A stretch of 17,449 nt of DNA, taken from assembly GCA_039184335.1 (NCBI GenBank), contig JBCDBD010000051.1:1-17449 (forward strand). The letters run 5' to 3'. Made by a program: the position numbers and the translations under genes. Within the stretch, counting starts at the first letter, position 1, and each line of letters begins with the position of its first letter. Under the pieces are notes generated by a model. The model worked only from the letters and a program-made list of their open reading frames with translations. It was not told the DNA's origin and did no database searches. Positions 8,044 to 15,185 of the stretch are shown in pieces. The stretch is from JBCDBD01 sp039184335 (GTDB lineage Bacteria > Bacteroidota > Bacteroidia > Flavobacteriales > Flavobacteriaceae).

Positions 8044-9317
8044 CAATTTGGTTTCGAAAGGATCCCTTTGTACAAAATTTCGCCAAAACGGTACATATCG
8101 ACAAACGAACAGTAAAATGGTGCCGGAGCCAAACGAATAACATTGGGTTCGCGCCAGTCAACGATAACACCGTTTTTCATTAAATAGTCGAATAATGCCT
8201 TACCCTCTCCATGTAAAAAAACAGAGAGTTGGCACCCTCTCTCATTAGGAGTTATGATCTCAAAATCACTATCGACTTTTTTGTCCACTTCCAATAATAT
8301 GAATTCCAGATAGGCCACCAAAAGTTTTTGCTTATTTACCAATGCCTCCATTCCGACTTCTTCAAAAAGTGTCAAAGATGCCAAATAAGGGGCCAAAGAC
8401 AGTATAGAGGGGTTGCTCACTTGCCAGGCATCAGCATTTGCAATAGGGTCAAAATCAGGTTTCATCAAGAATCGGGTTTCTTTTTTGGTACCCCACCAAC
8501 CTTCAAAACGGGGAATATCTTTTCGATTTAAATGTTGTTGATTGACAAAAATGCCAGATACATTTCCCGGACCACTGTTCATGTACTTGTAACTGCACCA
8601 GGCAGCGAAATCAACACCCCAATCATGCAGCTTTAAATTGACATTACCAACAGCATGGGCCAGATCCCAACCTACAAAGGCCCCTACTGCCTTTCCTGCT
8701 TGGGTGATTTTTTCCATTTCAAATACCTGTCCATTGTAATAGTTTACCCCACCGATCAGAACCAATGCAAGCTCATCGCCCAATTCACCTATTTTATCCA
8801 AGATATCTTGGGTGCGCCAAAAATGCTCCCCTTTTCGTTTTTTGACCTCTACTATGGCATCTTCTGGTGTAAACCCATGAAAGCGTACTTGGCTCTGTAT
8901 CATGTACTGATCGGATGGAAAGGCTTTCGCCTCACATAAAATCTTAAAACGCTTTTGTGTCGGTCGATAAAATGACACCATTAAAAAATGAAGGTTCACG
9001 GTAAGGGTATTCATCACTGACACTTCATCTTTTTGTGCTCCAACAACCTTGGCCAATGGTTCAGCCAATCTTTCATGATAGTCCCACCAGGGCTTTTGGG
9101 CATAAAAATGCCCCTCTACTGCCAATTCACGCCAATCTTCCATAATCCCATCAACATACTTCTGCGTTCGTTTGGGCTGTAAGCCCAAAGAATTTCCAGT
9201 AAAATAAATGACATCTTTACCATTCATTTTGGGGTAATGGAATGCATTACGATAGTGCTTTAGGGCATCTGTAGCATCTAACTGTTGGGCAAACTGCAAT
9301 GTATTTTGAAACTGCAT
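8040..9317 (-). CDS. kynU: Kynureninase
   Basis: The 425-residue protein is a PLP-dependent fold-type I enzyme. Kynureninase hydrolyses L-kynurenine to anthranilate and alanine, or 3-hydroxykynurenine to 3-hydroxyanthranilate, in tryptophan degradation or de novo NAD synthesis; it is cytoplasmic. Visible signatures are YFTGNSLGLQPKRT near the N-terminus, FPSDQYMIQSQ (about 133-143), the cofactor Asp in GWDLAHAVGN (about 216-225), and the Schiff-base Lys at about 244 in AWCSYKYMNSGPG, then FEGWWGTK and WQVSNPSIL. Length matches the family. I chose the ATG at 9317; a longer frame would need a TTG at 9323. No other kynurenine-pathway gene is in the window. A well-formed promoter lies just upstream, so it is probably transcribed alone. 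Its stop overlaps that of the AraC-type gene. Confidence 0.95.
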   Translation of the reverse strand: MQFQNTLQFAQQLDATDALKHYRNAFHYPKMNGKDVIYFTGNSLGLQPKRTQKYVDGIMEDWRELAVEGHFYAQKPWWDYHERLAEPLAKVVGAQKDEVSVMNTLTVNLHFLMVSFYRPTQKRFKILCEAKAFPSDQYMIQSQVRFHGFTPEDAIVEVKKRKGEHFWRTQDILDKIGELGDELALVLIGGVNYYNGQVFEMEKITQAGKAVGAFVGWDLAHAVGNVNLKLHDWGVDFAAWCSYKYMNSGPGNVSGIFVNQQHLNRKDIPRFEGWWGTKKETRFLMKPDFDPIANADAWQVSNPSILSLAPYLASLTLFEEVGMEALVNKQKLLVAYLEFILLEVDKKVDSDFEIITPNERGCQLSVFLHGEGKALFDYLMKNGVIVDWREPNVIRLAPAPFYCSFVDMYRFGEILYKGILSKPNC

Positions 9318-9331
9318 GAACAAAATTTATG

Positions 9332-9360
9332 CAAAAGTAAACTTTGATGGTGTAATCAAA
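9332..9360 (-). promoter_or_regulatory. Predicted kynU promoter (TTTG, 17-bp spacer, TACTTTTG)
   Basis: Read on the minus strand, TTTG (9360-9357) is followed after 17 bases by TACTTTTG (9339-9332), matching both the -33 and -7 Bacteroidota elements with accepted spacing. The -7 box ends 14 bases before the kynU ATG. The -33 element overlaps the last codons of the upstream GNAT gene. It is the most complete promoter in the window. Confidence 0.6.
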
Positions 9361-9805
9361 CGATACGCATTTCAACAATATGTTTTTTAAATCCTGCCTT
9401 TTCATAGGCACGAATGGCAGCGAGGTTATCTTCATAAACCGTCAACCTGACTTCTGAGAGCCCATTTGAATTGCACCAGTGTTTCAACACTGCTACCAAT
9501 TTTTGGTTAATACCTTTACCGCGATGTTCCGGTAGGGTATACATAAATCCTAAATAACCATAAAAACTATGGTCAAGATAATGCCGTGCCTTTTTTTTAA
9601 GTGCGTAACCTGACCCTACAATGACTTTATCGATTTCTGCAACCACCACTTTCACATCATTACGCTTGACATAATCGGCTAAATCATAATAACTTATGGG
9701 ATCCTTGGCAATGGTGGAATCAAATGGACGTTCAGCTTTGATCAACTCTTGTTCAAAACCCTTTAAAACTGGTATATCTTCTGGTTTGGCATCTCGAATA
9801 ACCAT
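9356..9805 (-). CDS. GNAT family N-acetyltransferase
   Basis: The 149-residue protein is a single GNAT domain, so it should transfer an acetyl group from acetyl-CoA to an amine; the substrate is unknown. It starts with the usual IRDAKPEDIPVLKGF helix. The acetyl-CoA loop (motif A) is YTLPEHRGKGINQKLVAVL, with the R/QxxGxG/I pattern at about residues 95-99. The C-terminal motif B region is VRLTVYEDNLAAIRAYEKAGF. Length is normal for a stand-alone GNAT. It lies upstream of kynU in the same direction with 38 bases between them, but kynU has its own promoter. It is divergent from the O-methyltransferase gene across 68 bp. Confidence 0.93.
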   Translation of the reverse strand: MVIRDAKPEDIPVLKGFEQELIKAERPFDSTIAKDPISYYDLADYVKRNDVKVVVAEIDKVIVGSGYALKKKARHYLDHSFYGYLGFMYTLPEHRGKGINQKLVAVLKHWCNSNGLSEVRLTVYEDNLAAIRAYEKAGFKKHIVEMRIV

Positions 9806-9852
9806 AATGGCACCACTGCTTTGATGAAAACCTAAAATAGTACTTATTTCGA

Positions 9853-9860
9853 TAATTTTG
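9853..9860 (+). promoter_or_regulatory. Predicted -7 box (TAATTTTG) for the O-methyltransferase gene
   Basis: TAATTTTG matches TAnnTTTG and ends 13 bases before the ATG at 9874. A TTTG lies at 9820-9823, but its 29-base spacing is too long for a normal -33 element. The spacing to the ATG is similar to that of the kynU and lipoprotein boxes. Confidence 0.5.
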
Positions 9861-9873
9861 TAAAAACAAGGCC

Positions 9874-10515
9874 ATGCATTTTTTGTCTTCCCTTTTGGAA
9901 AACTACATAACCGACCATTCAGAACCTGAACCCAAATTACTAAAGGCGCTTACGAAGGAAACCCATCTCAAAGTATTACGGCCCAGAATGATCACAGGGC
10001 ATTTTCAAGGTAGGGTACTGAGTTTGTTCTCTAAGATCATATCACCCAAAAACATATTGGAAATCGGCACCTATACTGGTTATTCGGCGCTTTGTTTAGC
10101 TGAGGGCCTACAAAAAGAAGGGGAACTCCATACCATCGATATCAATGAAGAACTGATAGATATACAGCGAAAATATTTTGATCAAAGCAATTATGGCAAT
10201 CGTATCGTACCACATGTAGGGGACGCCCGTGATATCATTCCTAAGTTGGATGTTGTTTTTGATCTCGTGTTCATTGATGCTGAAAAAGTCAGCTATGATG
10301 CCTACTTTGAGGCAGTACTCAAAAAAACAAGGTCTGGCAGTGTTATTTTGTCAGATAACGTACTGTGGTCTGGAAAAGTAGTGGAACCATTGAACGTTTC
10401 AGACAAAGCGACAGAGGCTCTATTGAAATACAATAAAAAACTGAAAGAAGATCCCAGGGTTGAAACGGTTCTTTTACCTATTCGCGATGGCCTGACCCTA
10501 AGTAGGGTAGTATAA
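9874..10515 (+). CDS. Class I SAM-dependent O-methyltransferase (family 3)
   Basis: The 213-residue protein is a cytoplasmic SAM-dependent, metal-dependent O-methyltransferase of the catechol/caffeoyl-CoA type. The SAM-binding motif I is LEIGTYTGYSA (62-72), and the acidic ribose-binding residue is D89 in HTIDIN. VGDARD (115-120) and DLVFIDAEK (130-138) follow. D135 with D161-N162 (SDNVLW) are the expected metal ligands. Bacterial relatives act on catechol-like substrates or modify tRNA uridine (TrmR type), and sequence alone does not decide. Its last 38 bases overlap the 3' end of the convergent PAP2 gene. Confidence 0.92.
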   Translation: MHFLSSLLENYITDHSEPEPKLLKALTKETHLKVLRPRMITGHFQGRVLSLFSKIISPKNILEIGTYTGYSALCLAEGLQKEGELHTIDINEELIDIQRKYFDQSNYGNRIVPHVGDARDIIPKLDVVFDLVFIDAEKVSYDAYFEAVLKKTRSGSVILSDNVLWSGKVVEPLNVSDKATEALLKYNKKLKEDPRVETVLLPIRDGLTLSRVV

Positions 10516-11053
10516 ACCTTTCGTTCAACCGATAAAACAGCATTCCAGATGCAATCCCCACCAAAGCGCCCACGATAATATCAGATGGATAATGCACTCC
10601 CACATAGATGCGGCTTGTTGAAAACAAAAGGGGCCAAATAAAAAAAAGTAATGCCCAATTAAGCTGCTTACGCAAAAACAAATACATCAATACAGTAATG
10701 GAAAACGAACTCGAAGCATGGCCCGAAAAAAAACTATAACTCGACGGGTTTCGTAAAATTCTAATCAAAGTGTTGATTGATGCATCGTTGTTAGGCCGCA
10801 GTCGAGCCACGATTTGCTTAGTAAAATCAGTCAAAAGCGTAATAAAAATAACCAAGGCCATAAACGTCACTATGGCTGCAACAGCTTCCTTTTTGGGAAA
10901 TTTTCTGACCAAAAGCACCACAAAGAGCATAAAAAGTGGAATCCAAGTTAAAATATCGGTAATCGTAACCCAAAAACCATCTTGCGCTTCAATGCCCAGA
11001 CCGTTCAGATAAATGAATGTATCTCGGTCCCACTCCAGTAATTCCTCAAACAT
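10478..11053 (-). CDS. PAP2 family phosphatase, membrane-bound
   Basis: The 191-residue integral membrane protein has the three PAP2 phosphatase motifs: KQIVARLRP (79-87), SFFSGHAS (107-114) with the acid/base His at 112, and SRIYVGVHYPSD (147-158) with the nucleophile His 154 and Asp 158. About five to six hydrophobic segments surround them. Known relatives dephosphorylate lipid phosphates such as phosphatidic acid, phosphatidylglycerol phosphate or undecaprenyl pyrophosphate, and the substrate here is open. It follows tatA by 3 bases on the same strand, so the two are probably one transcript. The 3' end overlaps the convergent methyltransferase gene by 38 bp. Confidence 0.93.
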   Translation of the reverse strand: MFEELLEWDRDTFIYLNGLGIEAQDGFWVTITDILTWIPLFMLFVVLLVRKFPKKEAVAAIVTFMALVIFITLLTDFTKQIVARLRPNNDASINTLIRILRNPSSYSFFSGHASSSFSITVLMYLFLRKQLNWALLFFIWPLLFSTSRIYVGVHYPSDIIVGALVGIASGMLFYRLNERFILPYLGSGHRE

Positions 11054-11056
11054 AGA

Positions 11057-11335
11057 TTACTTTGTACTGCGTTTTATTGTACCGGTGACATCATCTACAT
11101 TTTTTTTGACCTCATCCAGTTCTTTGCGGATATCTTTGGTAAAGTCTGTATCGATACCCTGTTTTTCAGCGCTTTTCTGTATCTCTCGTTTGATATCATC
11201 GGTTGCATCACGTAACTGCCGCATACCTTTGCCCAGGCCTTTAGCGATACCCGGAATCTTATCGGCACCAAAAACCATGACCACGATAAACATGATAAAA
11301 AAAATCTCACCTCCGCTTATGAAAAGAAAGTACAT
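11057..11335 (-). CDS. tatA: Sec-independent protein translocase subunit TatA/TatE
   Basis: The 92-residue protein is the TatA/E pore-forming subunit for export of folded proteins. It has a short periplasmic N-terminus with polar Glu at residue 10, one membrane helix (about 4-22), the hinge FGADKIPG (22-29), an amphipathic helix (GIAKGLGKGMRQLRDA) and a charged C-terminal tail that looks coiled-coil-like. I start it at ATG 11335. The longer open frame, to 11407, runs through the terminator hairpin of the upstream gene and adds no conserved sequence. No tatC is in the window. A TATATTTG box ends four bases before the ATG. The PAP2 gene follows after 3 bases. Confidence 0.93.
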   Translation of the reverse strand: MYFLFISGGEIFFIMFIVVMVFGADKIPGIAKGLGKGMRQLRDATDDIKREIQKSAEKQGIDTDFTKDIRKELDEVKKNVDDVTGTIKRSTK

Positions 11336-11339
11336 GGAA

Positions 11340-11347
11340 CAAATATA
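11340..11347 (-). promoter_or_regulatory. Predicted -7 box (TATATTTG) adjacent to the tatA start
   Basis: On the minus strand TATATTTG matches TAnnTTTG and lies between the terminator hairpin of the M1 peptidase gene and tatA, where a promoter is required. It ends four bases before the ATG, implying a leaderless or almost leaderless message. No -33 TTG is visible. Confidence 0.45.
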
Positions 11348-11370
11348 ATGAGAAGTTATGTGTAAACTAA

Positions 11371-11402
11371 AAAAGGGCCCTGTGAAAACACAGGGCCCTT
11401 TT
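11371..11402 (-). terminator. Strong intrinsic terminator of the M1 peptidase operon
   Basis: AAAAGGGCCCTGTG (11371-11384) and CACAGGGCCCTTTT (11389-11402) form a perfect 14-bp stem with an AAAA loop as written on the plus strand. On the minus strand the stem is followed by a run of six T in total. It lies 20 bases after the stop of the M1 peptidase gene and before tatA. As the stem is near-symmetric with A/T flanks on both sides, it could also act on plus-strand transcripts. Confidence 0.92.
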
Positions 11403-11422
11403 GACAATTTAAACGGTGTATC

Positions 11423-13744
11423 TTATTTTCCTTTGACCTTTTCCTTAAATTGGTCAAAATCAGATTTTTCATCTTTTAGAGGCCAAGCATTGTTGGTGGT
11501 ATCGATATCCGCCGTCTCCAGCTTGGGATCGACAACTATACCTACCAACTCTTTTTGGGAAGAAATTACCCTTTTCACCTCGGCATCATTCTTTCTCCAA
11601 ATTTCTGGTGGATACGTCACATTTTCCGTGGTACCGTCGGCATAGGTATATTCTACGATCAACGGCATAGGTATACCCCCTGGTTTATCAAAGGTCACCT
11701 CATAAAAGTACTTCGGTTCTTGTACTTTCGCCCTTTCTTCTTCAGTCATATTGTCCATCATATATGCCTTTAAAGTGGTCGATGTCTCTGAAGGTGCTTT
11801 ACCCTTCAAGTCATCACTATAGTCTTCACTACCTTCTTCTGCCAAATAGACCAAAGGTGGTAGGTCAGCTTCCGTGAGGTTACGGGTGGCCATGTATTCT
11901 TCCATTTCCTTGGTCGGTTTGTTGCTGACGTAGTACTTTTTCACATCTTTGACCCCGATATCAACATAGTCTGTGGTATAGAACCAACCCCTCCAATACC
12001 AATCCAGGTCTACAGCAGAAGCATCTTCCATCGTACGGAAAAAATCCTCTGGGGTAGGATGCTTAAACTTCCAGCGCTGTGAATAGGTTTTAAAGGCATG
12101 GTCAAACAATTCCCTGCCCATTACAGTTTCGCGAAGAATGTTCAAGGCAGTAGCTGGTTTTCCATAGGCATTGGGACCTAATTGATATACATTTTCTGGA
12201 TTAGACATGATTGGGGAAATATAGTCTTGATCGCCACTCATGTAAGGAACTATTTTTGAGGGTTCACCCCTTCGTGACGGATATTTGTCATTTGGTGCAA
12301 TGACATCAGGATTCGCCTCTCCAAACTCCTGTTCTGCCACGTACTGCATAAAGGTATCAAGCCCTTCATCCATCCAACCCCATTGCCGTTCGTCTGAATT
12401 CACGATCATGGGAAAAAAATTGTGACCCACTTCATGAATGATCACACTGATCATTCCGTATTTGGTCCGATCATCATACGTACCATCTTCACGTGGTCTA
12501 CCATAGTTCCAACAAATCATCGGGTACTCCATGCCTTGATTCTTTGCATGTACTGAAATGGCCTTGTGGTACGGATAATCAAATGTATGCTCAGAATAGG
12601 ATTTTAAGGTACTGGCCACTGCTTTGGTAGATAGGTCTTCCCAAAGGGGGTTTCCTTCCTTCGGATATAAGGAAACGGCCATCACATCTTTGCCGCTGAT
12701 CTTTACAGCTTGCATGTCCCAAATAAACTTTCGTGAGGTTGCAAAACCAAAATCACGCACCATTTGCCCGGGTTCGGTCTTGAATTTCCAGGTTTTTTTC
12801 TTTTCAGCAAAGCCTTTTTCAGCGGCTTCAGCTTCTTCTTGGGTCACGATCAGTACAGGTTTATCATATGACTTTTTGGCCTGTTCATAACGCTTCATCA
12901 TATCTTTTGTAAAGACTTCCTTTCTGTTTTGCAAAACCCCTGTTGCATCAAGTATGTGGTCGGCAGGTACTGTAATATTGACTTCGTAATTGCCAAACGG
13001 AAGGGCAAACTCTCCACTGCCCCAAAACTGATGATTCTGCCATCCTTCGACATCACTGTAGACTGCCATTCGCGGAAAAAACTGGGCAATGACATAGGCA
13101 CGATTGCCATCTTTTGCAAAATACTCATAGCCCGAACGTGCTCGGTTGATCGTATGATTCGGAATGTTGTACCACCACTTGATGGAAAAAGAGGTCTGTT
13201 GCCCACTTTTTAAAGCATTTGGTATATTGATGCGCATCATTGTCTGGTTGATGGTATATGATAATGGCTTTCCATTGGCATCCTTTACGTAATCAATGTG
13301 AAATCCACCTTCAAAAGGTTCTGTCAGATATTCACTTGAAAAACTGCTGGTCCGATACGCTAATGGCACTCCCCCACCATTTCGCAATGGTGATTTCGAA
13401 TCTTTGGCACGCACGTTCTGATCTAACTGCACCCAAAGAAATTCTAAATCATCTGGAGAATTATTATAGTATGTAATGGTCTCTTCACCGTAGAGTTTGG
13501 CATTTTTGTCATCCAGTTCAATGTCCATCACATAATCGGCCTGTTGCTGGTAGTAATCGGGACCAGGGGCACCAGAAGCCGAACGATAGGTATTGGGGGT
13601 AGAAAACTCCTCATACAACTGCTTGAACCTGCTTTGATTGTAATGCCCTGGCTTTCGTTCTTCTTTTCCTTCCTCTTCCTGTGCCATTAAAACAGCACCA
13701 GAGAGAAATAAGATCGAAGCAAAATAGTACTTGATTTTGTTCAT
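11423..13744 (-). CDS. M1 family metallopeptidase, secreted
   Basis: The 773-residue protein is a zinc aminopeptidase-like enzyme with a signal peptide ending at about residue 21 (LSGAVLMAQ), so it acts in the periplasm or at the envelope. The gluzincin centre is HEVGH at 437-441 with the third ligand Glu 460 in GWMDEGLDTF, giving exactly the HExxH-18-E spacing of M1. The substrate-binding GAMEN-like segment is GMEYP (404-408). The N-terminal beta-saddle region (about 60-280) precedes it. A Lys/Glu-rich insertion (about 285-325) is unlike compact members. The C-terminal part has a beta-sandwich character. No T9SS sorting domain is apparent. It is the last gene of a four-gene minus-strand unit, 61 bases after the DUF6702-like gene, and is followed by a strong terminator. 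Substrate preference is unknown. Confidence 0.94.
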   Translation of the reverse strand: MNKIKYYFASILFLSGAVLMAQEEEGKEERKPGHYNQSRFKQLYEEFSTPNTYRSASGAPGPDYYQQQADYVMDIELDDKNAKLYGEETITYYNNSPDDLEFLWVQLDQNVRAKDSKSPLRNGGGVPLAYRTSSFSSEYLTEPFEGGFHIDYVKDANGKPLSYTINQTMMRINIPNALKSGQQTSFSIKWWYNIPNHTINRARSGYEYFAKDGNRAYVIAQFFPRMAVYSDVEGWQNHQFWGSGEFALPFGNYEVNITVPADHILDATGVLQNRKEVFTKDMMKRYEQAKKSYDKPVLIVTQEEAEAAEKGFAEKKKTWKFKTEPGQMVRDFGFATSRKFIWDMQAVKISGKDVMAVSLYPKEGNPLWEDLSTKAVASTLKSYSEHTFDYPYHKAISVHAKNQGMEYPMICWNYGRPREDGTYDDRTKYGMISVIIHEVGHNFFPMIVNSDERQWGWMDEGLDTFMQYVAEQEFGEANPDVIAPNDKYPSRRGEPSKIVPYMSGDQDYISPIMSNPENVYQLGPNAYGKPATALNILRETVMGRELFDHAFKTYSQRWKFKHPTPEDFFRTMEDASAVDLDWYWRGWFYTTDYVDIGVKDVKKYYVSNKPTKEMEEYMATRNLTEADLPPLVYLAEEGSEDYSDDLKGKAPSETSTTLKAYMMDNMTEEERAKVQEPKYFYEVTFDKPGGIPMPLIVEYTYADGTTENVTYPPEIWRKNDAEVKRVISSQKELVGIVVDPKLETADIDTTNNAWPLKDEKSDFDQFKEKVKGK

Positions 13745-13805
13745 TTTTTTCTTGATTTAAAAACGATGAAAAATAACCTTTTTTTAACTGATCGTTAAGG
13801 AAGCG

Positions 13806-14318
13806 TCATAAATTTAACATTCCTTTATTATTCTCTCTGACAAGTACAAAACTCTTCTTTTTATTGTGCCATTTGAAGTGGACAATATTCTGTTGTTCAT
13901 CAAACAGATCGGTAAGCACCTCGTTTTGCACCGTGATGGAAGAACGTTCTGAAAAATTGATTTTGGCAATTTCGAGATAGCAGATAACCACATCGTTATC
14001 GTATTCCCTTCCCAAGAATTCATAGGTAACCGGTTTTTCATCGAGGTATACCACAAACTTTGAACGAAGGTATTTTTTGATGTGCTGTTCAGCTAGCTCG
14101 GCCTCCCATTCAGTGGCTAGCCCGGCATCGATTCCATAACGTTCTTGAAGAACCTTTTCCAGGTCATCTATGAATATTCGAGTGGTAACCTGTAAGGCAT
14201 CATCTTTGGCAGAATAGGTAATGTTGGTAACGCTGACATAGAATTTATGTGCTCCAGTAAATGCCAAGAATGGTAATACCATCAATACTACAAAAAATTT
14301 CTTTTTCATTTTCTTCAT
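13806..14318 (-). CDS. DUF6702 family protein, exported, unknown function
   Basis: The 170-residue protein has a Lys-rich start and a hydrophobic signal segment (residues about 7-22) ending near FTGA before HKFYVSVTNITY. The HKFYVS...ITYS...LQVTTRIFIDDLE pattern is what I recognise as DUF6702, usually found next to M1 peptidase genes in Flavobacteriia. The predicted fold is mostly beta, with one helical stretch around EWEAELAEQHIKKYL. It should be periplasmic, and no catalytic motif is visible. A second Met at codon 4 is an alternative start. It lies 69 bases after the carboxypeptidase-regulatory-like protein 2 gene and 61 bases before the M1 gene on the same strand, which suggests a shared transcript and a related role, perhaps as an accessory factor for the peptidase (inference). 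Confidence 0.82.
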   Translation of the reverse strand: MKKMKKKFFVVLMVLPFLAFTGAHKFYVSVTNITYSAKDDALQVTTRIFIDDLEKVLQERYGIDAGLATEWEAELAEQHIKKYLRSKFVVYLDEKPVTYEFLGREYDNDVVICYLEIAKINFSERSSITVQNEVLTDLFDEQQNIVHFKWHNKKKSFVLVRENNKGMLNL

Positions 14319-14387
14319 ATTATCATACTTATTCGTACCATAACCTTTATAGCTAACTACACAAAATCAACCAATGCCATACATATC

Positions 14388-15185
14388 TCAATCGAGATTA
14401 TAATTGTTGCGGTAGACGATACTCTTCTTCACCAAAAACTCCCATATCCTTAATCGATCATGGGTATCTACAGTTGATTGAAAAGACGAATCGACCTCAC
14501 AGAAATACATAAAATCGGCTACTTTCTCTATAGGTATCTTCAAATCGGACTGAAATATGGAATCTATATAAAACCCCTGGACCCTTTGTGTACGGGCATA
14601 GGTGCCATCGGTTTTCACCCGGTTCTTCAACATTTTGGTCCTACCTGAAATTGCATTGATAATAGGATCCAGCGGAGGGCTTAAGAGCATCCCCAAATTA
14701 AATTTTCCATAGGTGGCCTGTTGTAACTTTCGTTCGCTTTGCGTCGGTATTTTTTGATGGGCGTTTGGCAGACCAAGGGCTTCGGCACTGACATCTTTCT
14801 GCAGATGTAGCCCCCCAATGTCTTGGGTCAAGTCCCCTGAAAGATCATAGGGCTGTACCACAACGCCATCCAGTTCATTGACAAATTCTTCCATGGGAAC
14901 GGTGATAAAGTTGGTTTCCATCAATATTTGATCTATGGGTAGCACCTTTCGCTTGAATTGTACTGCAGAAAATACCAAGGTATCGTTCAACTGTACCCGA
15001 ATTGAAAAGTGGCCTTCAAAATCAGTGATGGTGGCTTTTCTTGAACTAATGTTTTGAATTGCAATACCAGTGACATCATCTCCCTTGGCTACCACTTTGC
15101 CGTTCAATATTTTTGAAGCGACCTTCTGGGCCGTTACCGAAGAAACCAGCACCAAAAAAAAAGATAAGAAAAGCCTATTCCCCAT
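14388..15185 (-). CDS. Carboxypeptidase-regulatory-like domain protein (paralogue 2)
   Basis: The 265-residue protein has a signal peptide (about 1-19, SSVTAQ) followed by a carboxypeptidase-D regulatory-like beta-sandwich (about 26-105: LNGKVVAKGDDVTGIAIQN, ATITDFEGHFSI, DTLVFSAVQFKRK). This ends in ELDGVVV, like the plug-proximal LDEVVV stretch of TonB-dependent receptors, but no receptor barrel follows. The C-terminal half, including a Gly/Leu/Pro-rich stretch (LGMLLSPPLDPIINAISG) and a final helical part (LKIPIEKVADFMYFCEVD, LRIWEFLVKKS), matches no family I can name. It is a clear paralogue of the upstream gene. Its ATG overlaps that gene's last 11 bases in another frame, indicating translational coupling. 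Confidence 0.83.
   Translation of the reverse strand: MGNRLFLSFFLVLVSSVTAQKVASKILNGKVVAKGDDVTGIAIQNISSRKATITDFEGHFSIRVQLNDTLVFSAVQFKRKVLPIDQILMETNFITVPMEEFVNELDGVVVQPYDLSGDLTQDIGGLHLQKDVSAEALGLPNAHQKIPTQSERKLQQATYGKFNLGMLLSPPLDPIINAISGRTKMLKNRVKTDGTYARTQRVQGFYIDSIFQSDLKIPIEKVADFMYFCEVDSSFQSTVDTHDRLRIWEFLVKKSIVYRNNYNLD

Noticed and set aside
9318..9323. TTG start two codons upstream for kynU
   Set aside because: The ATG at 9317 is the normal start codon and keeps the usual kynureninase N-terminus.
11336..11407. N-terminal extension of TatA (24 extra residues)
   Set aside because: The extension translates the terminator hairpin and lies upstream of the predicted promoter; TatA proteins begin right before the membrane helix.
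13784..13798. Short inverted repeat TTAAC-N5-GTTAA between the M1 peptidase and DUF6702-like genes
   Set aside because: The 5-bp AT-rich stem is too weak for a terminator and easily arises by chance in AT-rich spacer.
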